Positions 17,135 to 26,020 of a DNA stretch of 64,000 bases are shown here, in pieces. The notes under the pieces are model-generated. The model did not search any database. It worked only from the letters and a program-made list of their open reading frames with translations, and was not told the DNA's origin. Both the position numbers and the translations under genes were made by a program. Source of the stretch: Inquilinus sp052078665 (GTDB taxonomy: Bacteria; Pseudomonadota; Alphaproteobacteria; DSM-16000; Inquilinaceae); assembly GCF_052078665.1 (NCBI RefSeq), contig NZ_JBQJIK010000009.1:58239-122238 (forward strand). Direction: 5' to 3'. Within the stretch, counting starts at the first letter, position 1. Each line of letters begins with the position of its first letter.

Positions 17135-17907
17135 CAGGCGCGCGCGGCGCGGATGGTGGCGCGCACCCGCTCCGGATCGGTCACGGTGTTGGTGTATTCG
17201 CGCTCCAGCTCGGTGCCGCCCATGCCGATCTCCGGGTTGCGGTAGACCATGCCGCTCGGCTCGCTGCGCGGCGCCGCGAAATGCAGCTCGGTCAGCCCGG
17301 TGGCGCGACGGATGTCGGCGATGTTGGCTTCGTCCAGGTCGCCACAGCCCATGATGACGATGCGGTCGCCGGCCTGCTCGACCGCCCGCTTCAGGATCGC
17401 AAGGCCAGCCATGGCGTCCGGCCGCTGGCCCGAGGTCAGCACCCGGTCGACGCCGCAGCGGATCAGCGCTTCCAGCGCCTCTTCCGGGTCGCGGGTCATG
17501 TCGAAGGCGCGGTGGCAGGTGACCTTCATCGGCCGCGCCGCGCGCACCAGCTGCGCCGTCCGGTCCTCGTCGATCCGGCCGTCCGCGGTCAGGCAGCCGA
17601 TGACGATGCCGGGCACGCCGAGCTGCTGCAGTGCTTTCACATCGGCCAGCATGCTGGCGAATTCGGTGTCGCTGTACAGGAAGTCGCCGCCGCGCGGCCG
17701 GATGATGGCGTGGAACGGGATGCGGGCGCGGGCCTTCACCTCCAGGATGGTGCCGATGCTGGGGGTCAGCCCGCCTTCGATCAGGCTGGCGCAGAGTTCG
17801 ACCCGGTCGGCCCCGCCCTCCTGGGCCGCCAGGAACCCGTCCAGGCCTTCGACGCAGATCTCGATCACGGGGGTGGTCATGGACGGGTCTTTCGCTGCAG
17901 GGGTCAT
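17134..17907 (-). CDS. cutC: CutC family TIM-barrel protein
   Basis: The protein is recognisable as CutC from IEICVEGLDGFLAAQEGGADRVELCASL at the start, IRPRGGDFLYSD, KVTCHRAFDMTRDP and VLTSGQRPDA. The fold is a TIM barrel once linked to copper tolerance in E. coli, though that role is disputed and the true substrate is unknown. ATG at 17907 overlaps the M81 stop (ATGA) like other joints in this operon and gives 257 residues; ATG at 17880 gives 248 and fits homologous N-termini equally well. Its place between a peptidase gene and peptide-transporter ATPases argues for a catabolic role here. Confidence 0.85.
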   Translation of the reverse strand: MTPAAKDPSMTTPVIEICVEGLDGFLAAQEGGADRVELCASLIEGGLTPSIGTILEVKARARIPFHAIIRPRGGDFLYSDTEFASMLADVKALQQLGVPGIVIGCLTADGRIDEDRTAQLVRAARPMKVTCHRAFDMTRDPEEALEALIRCGVDRVLTSGQRPDAMAGLAILKRAVEQAGDRIVIMGCGDLDEANIADIRRATGLTELHFAAPRSEPSGMVYRNPEIGMGGTELEREYTNTVTDPERVRATIRAARA

Positions 17908-19364
17908 CGGCCGAGAGCCTTGAGCGACCGGGCGGACCAGACGGGCCGGGGGCGCCAGTCGAAGCCGCGGTCGAAGGGGAAGGTCGGGCGGGTGGTGCGG
18001 TGGCGCGGCAGATGCTCGACATCCTGGTCGACCACGCCGGGCGACAGCGCCATCAGGTTCGGGTTGGCGATCGGCGCCAGCTCCGGCGACAGGTAGCCGG
18101 ACTTGACCACCAGGATCGCCACCTCGGCCGGATGCACGCCCAGCCGGGTGAAGTCGGCGATGGTGTGGAACGGCCGGCGCCGGGCGGTCAGCACCACGCG
18201 AATACCGCCGATGCGGACCAGGGCCTGGCGGTCGGCGAGGTCCGCGCCGGGGTCGAGGACCAGCACCTCGGCCTCCGTCTCGACCGACACGCTGCCCTTC
18301 GTGTCGAGCGTCGCTCCGACGCTCAGGCGCAGCCGGGCGCCGGCGCCGGCGGCGAAGCAGGAATCGGTGGCCGGACGGTCGGCGATGCCGGCGATCAGCA
18401 CGTCCTGGGCGTCGCGCGCCAGCAGCGCCCGCAGCAGGTCGGCCCGGTCGCCGACGCCGCCGCCGGTCGGGTTGTCGCCGGAATCGGCCAGGATCACCGG
18501 CCGGGTCGCCGAGCCGACGGCCCAACCGACGCATTCCTCCACCGCGCCGGTGCGGCTGCCGAAGACGAAGTCGTCGCGCGCATCCCAATAGGCCTGGGCC
18601 AGGCGCGTGCCCTCGCGCTCCATCGCCGCCGGGTCGGTGCCGGTCATGATGATCGCGGCGGTCGAGCGCGGCTCGTCGGCCCAGACATAGCCGACCATCA
18701 TCGAGGCATCGAGGATGCCGTCGACGGCGTCGACCGCGGGAAGCTGCGCGTAGAGCGACCTGGCCGGCTCGTCGACCGTGCTGGTGCGCTCGCCCGGCCA
18801 CAGCACCGGCACCGGCACCCACAGCAGCAACGGCCGGACGCCATCCTTCAGGCGCTGGAGCAGCATGGTGCAGGCCCGGCGCTTGGTCTCCTCCACATCG
18901 ATATGGGGCGCGGTGCGGTAGGTCGAGAACATGTCGAGCGCGTCGATGATGCGTTGGCTGACATTGCCGTGCAGGTCGTAGCTGGCGCTGATCGGGCAAT
19001 CCGGCCCCACCGCGGCGCGGGCGGCGGTGATCCAGTCGCCCTCCGCGTCCTCCATGCCCTCGACATTCATGGCGCCGTGCATGGCGAGGTACAGGCCGTC
19101 GATCGGGCCGAGAGCGTTCAGCCGGTCGAGGAATTCGGCCTTGAACGCCTCATAGGTGGCGCGGGCGACCGGGCCGCCGGGGATGGCGCGGGCGTGCAGC
19201 GTCGACAGGAAGACAGCGTCGTAGTCGCGCAGCAGGGCGAAGGACGGATCGGCGAGGAGGGCGTCGCCGCGCAGCACCCGGAAATCCGCCTCGGTCGCCA
19301 GGACCGGACTGTAGGTGCTGCATTCGGTGTGGATGCCGCCGACGGCGATACGGAGAGATGCCAT
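17904..19364 (-). CDS. M81 family metallopeptidase (MlrC-like)
   Basis: The 486-residue product matches the M81/MlrC family: AVGGIHTECSTYSP at the N-terminus, LYLAMHGAMNVEGMEDAEGDW, SYDLHGNVS, and DSGDNPTGGGVGD in the second half. The His, Asp and Glu in these blocks are the likely zinc ligands. MlrC cleaves linearised microcystin products, but most family members lie next to ABC peptide transporters and act on unknown peptides or amides. It is co-transcribed with a ROK regulator, CutC and two ATPases, with 4-base overlaps or tiny gaps. Confidence 0.9.
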   Translation of the reverse strand: MASLRIAVGGIHTECSTYSPVLATEADFRVLRGDALLADPSFALLRDYDAVFLSTLHARAIPGGPVARATYEAFKAEFLDRLNALGPIDGLYLAMHGAMNVEGMEDAEGDWITAARAAVGPDCPISASYDLHGNVSQRIIDALDMFSTYRTAPHIDVEETKRRACTMLLQRLKDGVRPLLLWVPVPVLWPGERTSTVDEPARSLYAQLPAVDAVDGILDASMMVGYVWADEPRSTAAIIMTGTDPAAMEREGTRLAQAYWDARDDFVFGSRTGAVEECVGWAVGSATRPVILADSGDNPTGGGVGDRADLLRALLARDAQDVLIAGIADRPATDSCFAAGAGARLRLSVGATLDTKGSVSVETEAEVLVLDPGADLADRQALVRIGGIRVVLTARRRPFHTIADFTRLGVHPAEVAILVVKSGYLSPELAPIANPNLMALSPGVVDQDVEHLPRHRTTRPTFPFDRGFDWRPRPVWSARSLKALGR

Positions 19365-19368
19365 GTCT

Positions 19369-20511
19369 TCAGCCTTCTTCGGCGCGGGTCAGGAAGCGAT
19401 GGGCGGCGATGCTGGCGGCGCCGCGGGCCCACAGGGCGCGGGTGGCGTGGTGGAAGCGGATGGTGGTCGAGGCGGCGAGGCGCGGCAGGACATTGGCTTC
19501 GATCGCCTGCTGGGTGACGGTGCGGAACAGCGGCCCCATCGCGCCCTCGACATCGACGATCAGCACGAATTCGGGGTCGTTCACCTGGATCACATGGGCG
19601 ATGGCGAGACCCAGCGCGCCGCCGGCCCGGTGCAGGATGGCGATCGCCTCGGCATCGCCCTGTGCCGCCAGCGCCTCGACCTCCGCCGTGGTCGCGGCTG
19701 TGAGGCCCAGGGCCCGTGCCTGGGCCAGGATCGCCTGGCGCGGCGCCACGGTATCGAGGCAGCCGCGCTTGCCGCAGCGGCAGGGCAGCCCGCCCGGCTC
19801 GATCGTGCAATGCGCGATCTCGCCGGCGCCGCCGCCATGGCCGCGGTAGAGCGTGCCGTCGACATAATGGGCGCAGCCGATGCTGTCGCCGAAGGTGACG
19901 GTGGCGAAGGTGCGGTAGTCGCGCGCCAGCCCGTACAGCCGTTCGCCGGTGGCGACGGCGTTGGCGTCGTTCTCCAGGAAGGTCGGGACGCCTGTCGCCT
20001 GCTCCACCACCGCCGCCACCGGCAGGTCGATCCAGCCGAGATTGGCGGAGTGCAGGCAGCGGTCCTGGTCGTGGTTGACCAGGCCGGACAGGGCGACGCC
20101 GATGCCGCGCAGCCGGTCGGCCGGGATGCCGGCCTCGCCCAGGAGATGCGGGATCGATTCGCGGATGGTGCCGGCGATCGCCTGCGGATCGTTCGACCAG
20201 GGGGCCGTGCGCTGGCCCAGCACCGCGCCCTGGAAGTCGGTCAGCACCATCGTCACCGGCTCCTCCACGATCGAGGCGCCGATGAAGTAGCCATGGGTCG
20301 GGTTCAGCCGCAGCAGGATCGACGGCCGGCCCTGGCGCGACGGCGCCGAAGCGACCTCGCTTTCCTCCAGCGCGCCGTCCTGGATCAGTTCGCGGCTCAG
20401 CCCCGTGATCGCCGCCTTGCTGAGCCCGGTCCGGACCGCCAGCTCGGACCGGCTGAGCGGCCCGTGGTCGGCCACGGCTTCGAGCAAGGAGCGTTTCGAC
20501 AGGTTGGCCAT
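19369..20511 (-). CDS. ROK family transcriptional regulator (NagC/XylR type)
   Basis: The 380-residue product has an N-terminal winged helix (LLEAVADHGPLSRSELAVRTGLSKAAI, residues ~9-35) and a ROK sugar-kinase-like domain. The ROK domain shows LENDANAVATGE (~179-190) and the zinc motif CRCGKRGC (244-251). ATG at 20511 has GAGG close upstream; a start four codons earlier has none. ROK repressors usually release DNA on binding a sugar or amino sugar. It faces the binding-protein gene across a short promoter region and heads the M81-cutC-ATPase run, so it probably controls both arms. Confidence 0.9.
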   Translation of the reverse strand: MANLSKRSLLEAVADHGPLSRSELAVRTGLSKAAITGLSRELIQDGALEESEVASAPSRQGRPSILLRLNPTHGYFIGASIVEEPVTMVLTDFQGAVLGQRTAPWSNDPQAIAGTIRESIPHLLGEAGIPADRLRGIGVALSGLVNHDQDRCLHSANLGWIDLPVAAVVEQATGVPTFLENDANAVATGERLYGLARDYRTFATVTFGDSIGCAHYVDGTLYRGHGGGAGEIAHCTIEPGGLPCRCGKRGCLDTVAPRQAILAQARALGLTAATTAEVEALAAQGDAEAIAILHRAGGALGLAIAHVIQVNDPEFVLIVDVEGAMGPLFRTVTQQAIEANVLPRLAASTTIRFHHATRALWARGAASIAAHRFLTRAEEG

Positions 20512-20537
20512 TCGCCTCGGCATCCGGTGCGTTAGAC

Positions 20538-20567
20538 TTGACAGTTAGTTCACAAATTGAATTTAAT
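20538..20567 (+). promoter_or_regulatory. Sigma70-like promoter of the peptide-type ABC operon
   Basis: Consensus TTGACA (20538-20543) is followed after 18 bases by TTTAAT (20562-20567), in an AT-rich patch within a GC-rich genome. The spacer contains the inverted half-sites TTCA/TGAA around CAAAT, a possible ROK operator. The binding-protein start is 71 bases downstream. Confidence 0.6.
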
Positions 20568-20638
20568 CAAGCCGAAGGCTTCACTGATCGAACAAAACGC
20601 CGGGACATCCGGATCGATTCCACCAATGGGAGACGGAC

Positions 20639-22189
20639 ATGACCCTTGTGATCGACCGGCGCGGCGCGCTGGCCCTGGGCGGGTCGCTGGGACTGGCGGC
20701 GCTGCTGCGCGGCCATGGCGCACTCGCCGCCGACGCCTCGCAGATCGTGATCATGCAGAGCGAGGCGCCGCGCAGCATGGATCCCGCAGACCAGACCGCG
20801 ACCTACACCTCGGCGATCCTGGAGCCGATGTATGAGGGCCTGACCGGCTACAACGACAAGATGGAGCTGGTCCCGGTCCTGGCCACCAAATGGGAGGCCG
20901 ACGCCACCGGCACGGTCTGGACCTTCACCCTGCGCCAGGGCGTGAAGTTCCATGACGGCGAGCCCTGCAACGCCGACGCCGTGATCGCCAGCTTTGCCCG
21001 GCACATGGACGAGAAGCGCGGCTTGGCCGCCAGCGGCCGCTTCCGCGCCATCCTGGCCGAGGTCAAGGTGGTCGACGCCGACACCCTGCGCTTCACCCTG
21101 AAGCGCCCCTACCCCGCCTTCCTCAAGCTGATGGCCATCGCCTCCGCCACCATCGTCAGCCCGAAGGCCGACAAGGCCGGCACGCTGGGCCGCGCCGCGG
21201 TCGGCACCGGCCCGTACAAGCTGGCCGAGTACAAGTCGGGCGAATACGTGCTGTCCGAGGTCAATGCCGATTACTGGGGCGAGAAGGCCCCGACCAAGAC
21301 CCTGAAGTGGATCTGGACCCAGGAGGCCGCAGTGATGAACATGGCGGTGCAGACCGGCGACGCCGATGTGGTCGTGCCGCTGCCGCCGGTCTTCGCCGCG
21401 CCGATCAAGGCCAATCCCGAGCTGAGGCTGATCCAGGGCAACCCGACCGCGGTGTTCTGGGTGTCGCTGAACGTCAAGCTGGCGCCGCTGGACGACGTCC
21501 GAATCCGCCAGGCGCTGAACCTGGCCACCGACCGGGCCGGGCTGGTCAGCAACCTGCTGTACGGCTTCGGCCTGCCGGCGACCTCGCCGCTGTCGCCGGC
21601 CGTGTTCGGCTATGACCCGACGGTCGAGGGCTATGGTCTGGACGTTGCCAAGGCCAAGGCGTTGCTGGCCGAGGCCGGCCACGCCGACGGCATCACCATC
21701 AATGTCGCGGTGCAGGAGCCGGAGGCGAACATCGCCGAGATCCTGCAGGGCATGTGGGCCCAGGCCGGCATCACGCTGAACATCCAGCGGATGGAGAGCG
21801 GGGTGTGGACCGCCGCCGCCTTCGGCACGCCGGAGGAGAAGGCGGCGCAGGGCGTGCACAGCGTCATCGCCTCCTGGTCGACCGGCACCTTCGACGCCGA
21901 CCTGCAGCTGAAGCCGCTGTACCACACCGACAGCTGGTCGCCGAAGAGCGCCAATCTCGGCTTCTACAGCAACCCCGAGTTGGACGAGATCCTGAACCAG
22001 GCCGGGTCGTCGACCGACGATGCCGAGCGCAAGACGCTATACGCCAAGGCGCAGCGCATCATCGTCCAGGATGCCGCGCATGTGCTGCTGTACTACCCGA
22101 ACGACCTCGCCGCCGCCCGCGCCGACGTCAAGGGCCTGTGGCTGCAGCCCGGCGGCGAGGTGATCCCGGAACGGGCGACGAAGGCTTGA
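20639..22189 (+). CDS. Peptide-type ABC transporter substrate-binding protein (DppA/OppA family)
   Basis: The 516-residue protein of the SBP_bac_5 family has a signal region MTLVIDRRGALALGGSLGLAALL with a twin-arginine-like pair and cleavage near ALAADA. Family blocks are RSMDPADQTATYTSAILEPMYEGL, WTFTLRQGVKFHDGEP, AAVGTGPYKLAEYK and the late DAAHVLLYYPNDLAAARADVKGL. It captures a peptide or other oligomer in the periplasm for the permeases downstream. The ROK regulator hints at a sugar-containing ligand, which is inference. Confidence 0.92.
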   Translation: MTLVIDRRGALALGGSLGLAALLRGHGALAADASQIVIMQSEAPRSMDPADQTATYTSAILEPMYEGLTGYNDKMELVPVLATKWEADATGTVWTFTLRQGVKFHDGEPCNADAVIASFARHMDEKRGLAASGRFRAILAEVKVVDADTLRFTLKRPYPAFLKLMAIASATIVSPKADKAGTLGRAAVGTGPYKLAEYKSGEYVLSEVNADYWGEKAPTKTLKWIWTQEAAVMNMAVQTGDADVVVPLPPVFAAPIKANPELRLIQGNPTAVFWVSLNVKLAPLDDVRIRQALNLATDRAGLVSNLLYGFGLPATSPLSPAVFGYDPTVEGYGLDVAKAKALLAEAGHADGITINVAVQEPEANIAEILQGMWAQAGITLNIQRMESGVWTAAAFGTPEEKAAQGVHSVIASWSTGTFDADLQLKPLYHTDSWSPKSANLGFYSNPELDEILNQAGSSTDDAERKTLYAKAQRIIVQDAAHVLLYYPNDLAAARADVKGLWLQPGGEVIPERATKA

Positions 22190-22220
22190 TGATCGCGGCT
22201 GAAACCGACAAAGCGTTCGT

Positions 22221-22357
22221 GTTGCCTCTCCCGCTTGCGGGAGAGGTCGGAGCCGCGCCAGCGGCTCCGGGTGAGGGCTCTTTCCATCCGCCGGCGCCAG
22301 CCCTCACCCGGTCTCGCTGCGCGAGCCCGACCTCTCCCGCCACGCGGGAGAGGCAAC
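22221..22357. repeat. CTCTCCCG-type palindromic repeat inside the ABC operon, copy 1
   Basis: The element starts GTTGCCTCTCCCGC and ends with the inverted GCGGGAGAGGCAAC (22344-22357). Inside are a second CTCTCCCG hairpin, GGGTGAGGGC and its complement GCCCTCACCCGG. A related copy is at 61555-61691, and a degenerate one at about 27251-27309. Here it separates the binding-protein gene from its permease gene by 193 bases, so its hairpins lie in the operon mRNA. Confidence 0.85.
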
Positions 22358-22382
22358 GCGTTGTTTGCCGGCGTATTCCCGC

Positions 22383-23303
22383 ATGAAGGCCTACCTGACG
22401 CGCAAGCTGGTCGCGCTGCCGCTGATCCTGCTCGGCGTGTCGTTCCTGATCTTCGGCGCCGTGCGGATGCTGCCGGGCGACCCGGCGCGGATCATGGCCG
22501 GGCCGCAGGCGACGGGCGACGCCGTCGACGGCATGCGCGCGCGGCTCGGCCTCGACCAGCCCTTCCTGCTGCAATACGGGCTGTTCCTGAGCAACGCTGC
22601 CCAGGGCGATTTCGGCACGTCGATCAAATCCTCGAAGCCGGTGATCGAGGAGATCGCCGAGCGCTTCCCCAACACCGTCTCGCTGGCCGTGGTCAGCTAT
22701 GTCTGGGCCATCCTGATCGGGGTCGCGGCCGGGATGCTGGCCGCGGTCTACCGCAACGCCTGGCCCGACCAGGCGGTGATGGTCGTCGCGATCGGCGGCG
22801 CCTCGGTCGCCAATTTCTGGCTGGCGCTGATGATGATGAGCCTGTTCGCGGCGGAGCTGAAATGGCTGCCGCTGCTCGGCGCCGGCGGCTGGCAGAACTA
22901 CATCATGCCCTCGATCGCGCTTGGCCTGCTGCCCGCAGCACTGATCGCCCGCATGACCCGGTCGAGCATGCTGGAGGTGATCGGCCAGGACTATATCCGC
23001 ACCGCCCGCGCCAAGGGCCTGGGGCCGCGGGTGATCTACCGCAAGCACGCGCTGCGCAACGCGCTGATCCCGATCGTCACCATCGTCGGGCTGAATTTCG
23101 GCGGCCTGCTGGGCGGCGCCGTGGTCACGGAATCGGTGTTCAACTGGCCCGGCATCGGCCGCCTGCTGGTCGACGCCGTGCGCTATCGCGACTATCCGAT
23201 CATCCAGGGCGTCACCCTGCTGACCGTGACCTCGGTGGTGGTGGTGAACTTCCTGGCCGACCTGCTGATCGCCGCGATCAACCCCCGCATCCGCTTCGAC
23301 TAG
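22383..23303 (+). CDS. Peptide-type ABC transporter permease (DppB-like)
   Basis: The 306-residue inner-membrane permease begins with MKAYLTRKLVALPLILLGVSFLIF, the first of six membrane helices. It has RMLPGDPARIMAGPQ, typical of DppB, and the EAA loop DYIRTARAKGLGPRVIYRKHALRNALIPI. A longer in-frame start at 22365 exists, but the ATG at 22383 fits the family N-terminus. It follows the binding protein after a repeat element and precedes its partner permease by four bases. Confidence 0.95.
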   Translation: MKAYLTRKLVALPLILLGVSFLIFGAVRMLPGDPARIMAGPQATGDAVDGMRARLGLDQPFLLQYGLFLSNAAQGDFGTSIKSSKPVIEEIAERFPNTVSLAVVSYVWAILIGVAAGMLAAVYRNAWPDQAVMVVAIGGASVANFWLALMMMSLFAAELKWLPLLGAGGWQNYIMPSIALGLLPAALIARMTRSSMLEVIGQDYIRTARAKGLGPRVIYRKHALRNALIPIVTIVGLNFGGLLGGAVVTESVFNWPGIGRLLVDAVRYRDYPIIQGVTLLTVTSVVVVNFLADLLIAAINPRIRFD

Positions 23304-23307
23304 GACC

Positions 23308-24180
23308 ATGACGACCCTCGCGGACAGCGACGACCTTCCGGCCGCCCCATCGCGGGCCAAGCGCCTGGGCCGCATCCTGCGCCGGCACCGCAGCCTGACG
23401 ATCGGCGGCGCCATGGTGCTGCTGCTGGTGCTGGCCGGGCTGCTGGCGCCGCTGCTGGCCACCCATGACCCGACCCAGCAGTCGCTGGCCATGGCCTTGC
23501 GCCCGCCCTCGGCCGAGCATTTCTTCGGCACCGACCAGTACGGCCGCGACCTGTATTCCCGCATCGTCTACGGCGCCCGGCTGTCGCTGCTGGAGATCAT
23601 GCTGGGCGTCGGCATCGCCCTGGTCGTCGGCATCCCGCTCGGCCTGCTGGCCGGCTATTCAGGGGGCCGGGTCGACCAGATCGTCATCTGGTTCATGGAC
23701 ATCCTGTTCGCCTTCCCGGGCATCGTGCTGTCGATCCTGATCGTCAGCATCCTCGGCACCAGCCTGGTCAACCTGATGATCGGCATCGCCATCTTCTCGA
23801 TCCCGGTCTATGGCCGGCTGTCGCGCAACCTGGCCCTGGCGCTGAAGCAGGTGGAGTACACCGAGGCGGCGCGGGCGCTGGGCGCCGGGCTGTGGCGCAT
23901 CCTGTTCCAGCACATCCTGCGCAACGCGCTGGGGCCGATCATCGTGCAGGCGACGCTGACCGCCGGCACCGTGGTGCTGACCGCCGCGAGCCTGTCGTTC
24001 CTCGGCCTCGGCGCCCAGCCGCCGACGCCGGAATGGGGCGCGATGATGAGCGACGGCCGCAACTTCCTGGGCGTCAACATCTGGCTGTCGCTGTTCCCCG
24101 GCCTGGCCATCACCTATTCGGTGTTGGGCTTCAACCTGTTCGGCGACGGGCTGCGCGACCTGCTGGACCCGCGGCGCTAG
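23308..24180 (+). CDS. Peptide-type ABC transporter permease (DppC-like)
   Basis: The 290-residue second permease has a basic N-terminal tail, then a first helix (GGAMVLLLVLAGLLAPLLA). FGTDQYGRDLYSRIVYGARLSL is the DppC hallmark, EYTEAARALGAGLWRILFQHILRNALGPI is the ATPase-contact loop, and SLSFLGLGAQPPTPEWGAM closes the core. It ends the plus-strand arm; its TAG overlaps the TAG of the convergent LysE gene. Confidence 0.95.
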   Translation: MTTLADSDDLPAAPSRAKRLGRILRRHRSLTIGGAMVLLLVLAGLLAPLLATHDPTQQSLAMALRPPSAEHFFGTDQYGRDLYSRIVYGARLSLLEIMLGVGIALVVGIPLGLLAGYSGGRVDQIVIWFMDILFAFPGIVLSILIVSILGTSLVNLMIGIAIFSIPVYGRLSRNLALALKQVEYTEAARALGAGLWRILFQHILRNALGPIIVQATLTAGTVVLTAASLSFLGLGAQPPTPEWGAMMSDGRNFLGVNIWLSLFPGLAITYSVLGFNLFGDGLRDLLDPRR

Positions 24181-24797
24181 ACGAAGGCGACCACCGTCAC
24201 CACGACCAGCGCCGCGGCCATGACCAGGTTGATGATCCGCGCGCTGACCGGGTCGTGCAGCCAGCGCGACAGCGCCACCCCGGCCAGCAGCCAGCAGAAG
24301 TGGATCAGCACGACCATGCCGCCGAGCACCGTCGTCTTCACCGCGGCGTCCAGGCCGCTGTTCCCGGCGATGACCGTGGTGCCGGCGAAGACCGCGGCGA
24401 TCGCGACATAGGCCTTGGGATTGGCGATGGCGAGCCCAAAGCCGCCCAGGAAGCCCGGCGCGGCCGCCGGCCCGTCCCGGCCGCCGAGCGGCGGGGCCGT
24501 GGCGATCTTAAAGGCCAGGTACAGGATATAGACGGCCGACAGGATGCCCAGCGCCAAAGCGCCATGCGGGATCGACGTCACCAGCGCCACCACCCCGGCC
24601 GCCACCGCCAGCAGCACCGTGACCGTCCCGGCGATCAGCCCGGCGGCATAGGGCAGCGAGCGGCGGATGCCGAAGGAGGCGCCGATCGCAGTGACGCTGA
24701 TCGTCGACGGGCCGGGGCTGCCCATGACGACCGACGACGCCAGGAGCAGCGCGGCCAGCGGGTGCCACAGGCCCGGATCGGAGAGAGATGTGTCCAT
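24177..24797 (-). CDS. LysE family amino-acid/metabolite exporter
   Basis: The 206-residue membrane protein of the LysE/RhtB family has about six helices and the N-terminal GSPGPSTISVTAIGASFGIRRSLPYAAG block, a variant of the family PGP signature. The IANPKAYVAIAAVFAG segment lies in the middle. Such proteins export amino acids or related small solutes by proton antiport. Its stop overlaps the stop of the convergent permease gene. It follows the ZIP gene by 68 bases and may be transcribed with it. Confidence 0.88.
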   Translation of the reverse strand: MDTSLSDPGLWHPLAALLLASSVVMGSPGPSTISVTAIGASFGIRRSLPYAAGLIAGTVTVLLAVAAGVVALVTSIPHGALALGILSAVYILYLAFKIATAPPLGGRDGPAAAPGFLGGFGLAIANPKAYVAIAAVFAGTTVIAGNSGLDAAVKTTVLGGMVVLIHFCWLLAGVALSRWLHDPVSARIINLVMAAALVVVTVVAFV

Positions 24798-24865
24798 GCC
24801 GAGGACGGTACCGTTCGGCGCCGGACCGGTCTTGCACGCCGGTGCTGCCACCCCGGCTGCGGTGC

Positions 24866-26020
24866 CTAAGCCTGGACGAGCAGCGCCGTTCCGTACATCA
24901 CGCCGATGCCGGCGACGATGCCCGCGATGGCGACGGCCGGGACGGGCGAGCGGCCGGTCCCGGGCATCCGGCGCAGCATCAGGATGCCGACCTCGACGAT
25001 CACCTGCAGGATGGCCCCGGCACCGACCGCGAGCGCCAGCGCCGCCCAATGCGGCGAAAAGGCGTAGCTGCCGAGCCAGATGCCGGCGACCGCGGGCAGC
25101 CCGGCCAGGGCCACGAGGCCGATGAGGACCGGGAGCTTCGGCCGGCGGTCGAGCAGCGGCGCGACGATGCCGATGCCTTCGGTGACGTTGTGCAGCGTGA
25201 AGCCGAGCACGAGGAAGGAGCCGAGCGCGGCCGCCCCGGTGGCGAAGGCCGACCCGATCGCCAGCCCCTCTCCGAGATTGTGCAGACCGATGCCGAGCGC
25301 GATGGAGGTGGCCAGCGCCACCCCGGCCAGCCCATGCCCCTTGCGACGGCCGACCGCCATCAGGACGACGAAGGCGAGGCCGGCGACGAGCCAGACCAGC
25401 ACCGGAGCTTGCAACTCCGGCGCGGCCCGGCCGGCCAGCTCGACCGCCTCGCCGAGCGTGTCGACCAGGAGGAAGGCGAGCAGCCCGATCGTCAGGGCCA
25501 GGGCGAAGGTGAAGCCGTGCGCACCGCCGGCCTTCAGCGCCGGATAGAACAGCATGCCGAGCGCGATCGGCAGGACGCCGACGAACAGGCCGACCAGGCC
25601 GAAATTCCCCAGCATGCCGGTGTTCACGGGCGGCGTGGCGACAGCCACGTCGATCGTATGCTCGAAACCGACGCCGCTGCGGGTGAGGAAGAGCAGGTGA
25701 TGGGTCTCGCCCAGGACCCAGGGATACGGCACTCGCAGCCAGGCCGTTGCCAGCCGGTCGATCGGCCCCGGCGGGTCCTGGGTGAAGGACCAGTAGGCGC
25801 CGTCGACCTGGATCTGCGCGATCTCGATCGGGGCTGTGCCGCCGGCCCGCACCAGGACCGAGATGCCGCCGCTGTCCAGGGCGGTCCGCTCGACGGTCAG
25901 CTGCTCGGCGGGCGGCGCGCCGGACGAGAAGCTGCGCAAGGGATCTGTCGCCAGAAAGGCGGCCGCGATCGCGATGATCAGGATCAGCGGCAGCAGCGTC
26001 CAGGCCAGGGCCCGCATCAT
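24866..26020 (-). CDS. ZIP family metal transporter with extra N-terminal periplasmic domain
   Basis: The C-terminal half is a ZIP divalent-metal permease. HNLGEG (247-252) and HNVTEG (277-282) are the TM4 and TM5 metal-site motifs, with a variant Leu-Gly in place of the usual Pro before Glu251. About eight helices span residues 138-384. Unusually, the protein opens with one membrane anchor (residues 7-25) and then about 105 soluble, beta-rich residues (30-135) predicted to face the periplasm. The ATG overlaps the TGA of the multicopper oxidase gene by four bases. The pair could form an oxidase-permease unit for iron, manganese, zinc or copper; the metal is not known. Confidence 0.85.
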   Translation of the reverse strand: MMRALAWTLLPLILIIAIAAAFLATDPLRSFSSGAPPAEQLTVERTALDSGGISVLVRAGGTAPIEIAQIQVDGAYWSFTQDPPGPIDRLATAWLRVPYPWVLGETHHLLFLTRSGVGFEHTIDVAVATPPVNTGMLGNFGLVGLFVGVLPIALGMLFYPALKAGGAHGFTFALALTIGLLAFLLVDTLGEAVELAGRAAPELQAPVLVWLVAGLAFVVLMAVGRRKGHGLAGVALATSIALGIGLHNLGEGLAIGSAFATGAAALGSFLVLGFTLHNVTEGIGIVAPLLDRRPKLPVLIGLVALAGLPAVAGIWLGSYAFSPHWAALALAVGAGAILQVIVEVGILMLRRMPGTGRSPVPAVAIAGIVAGIGVMYGTALLVQA

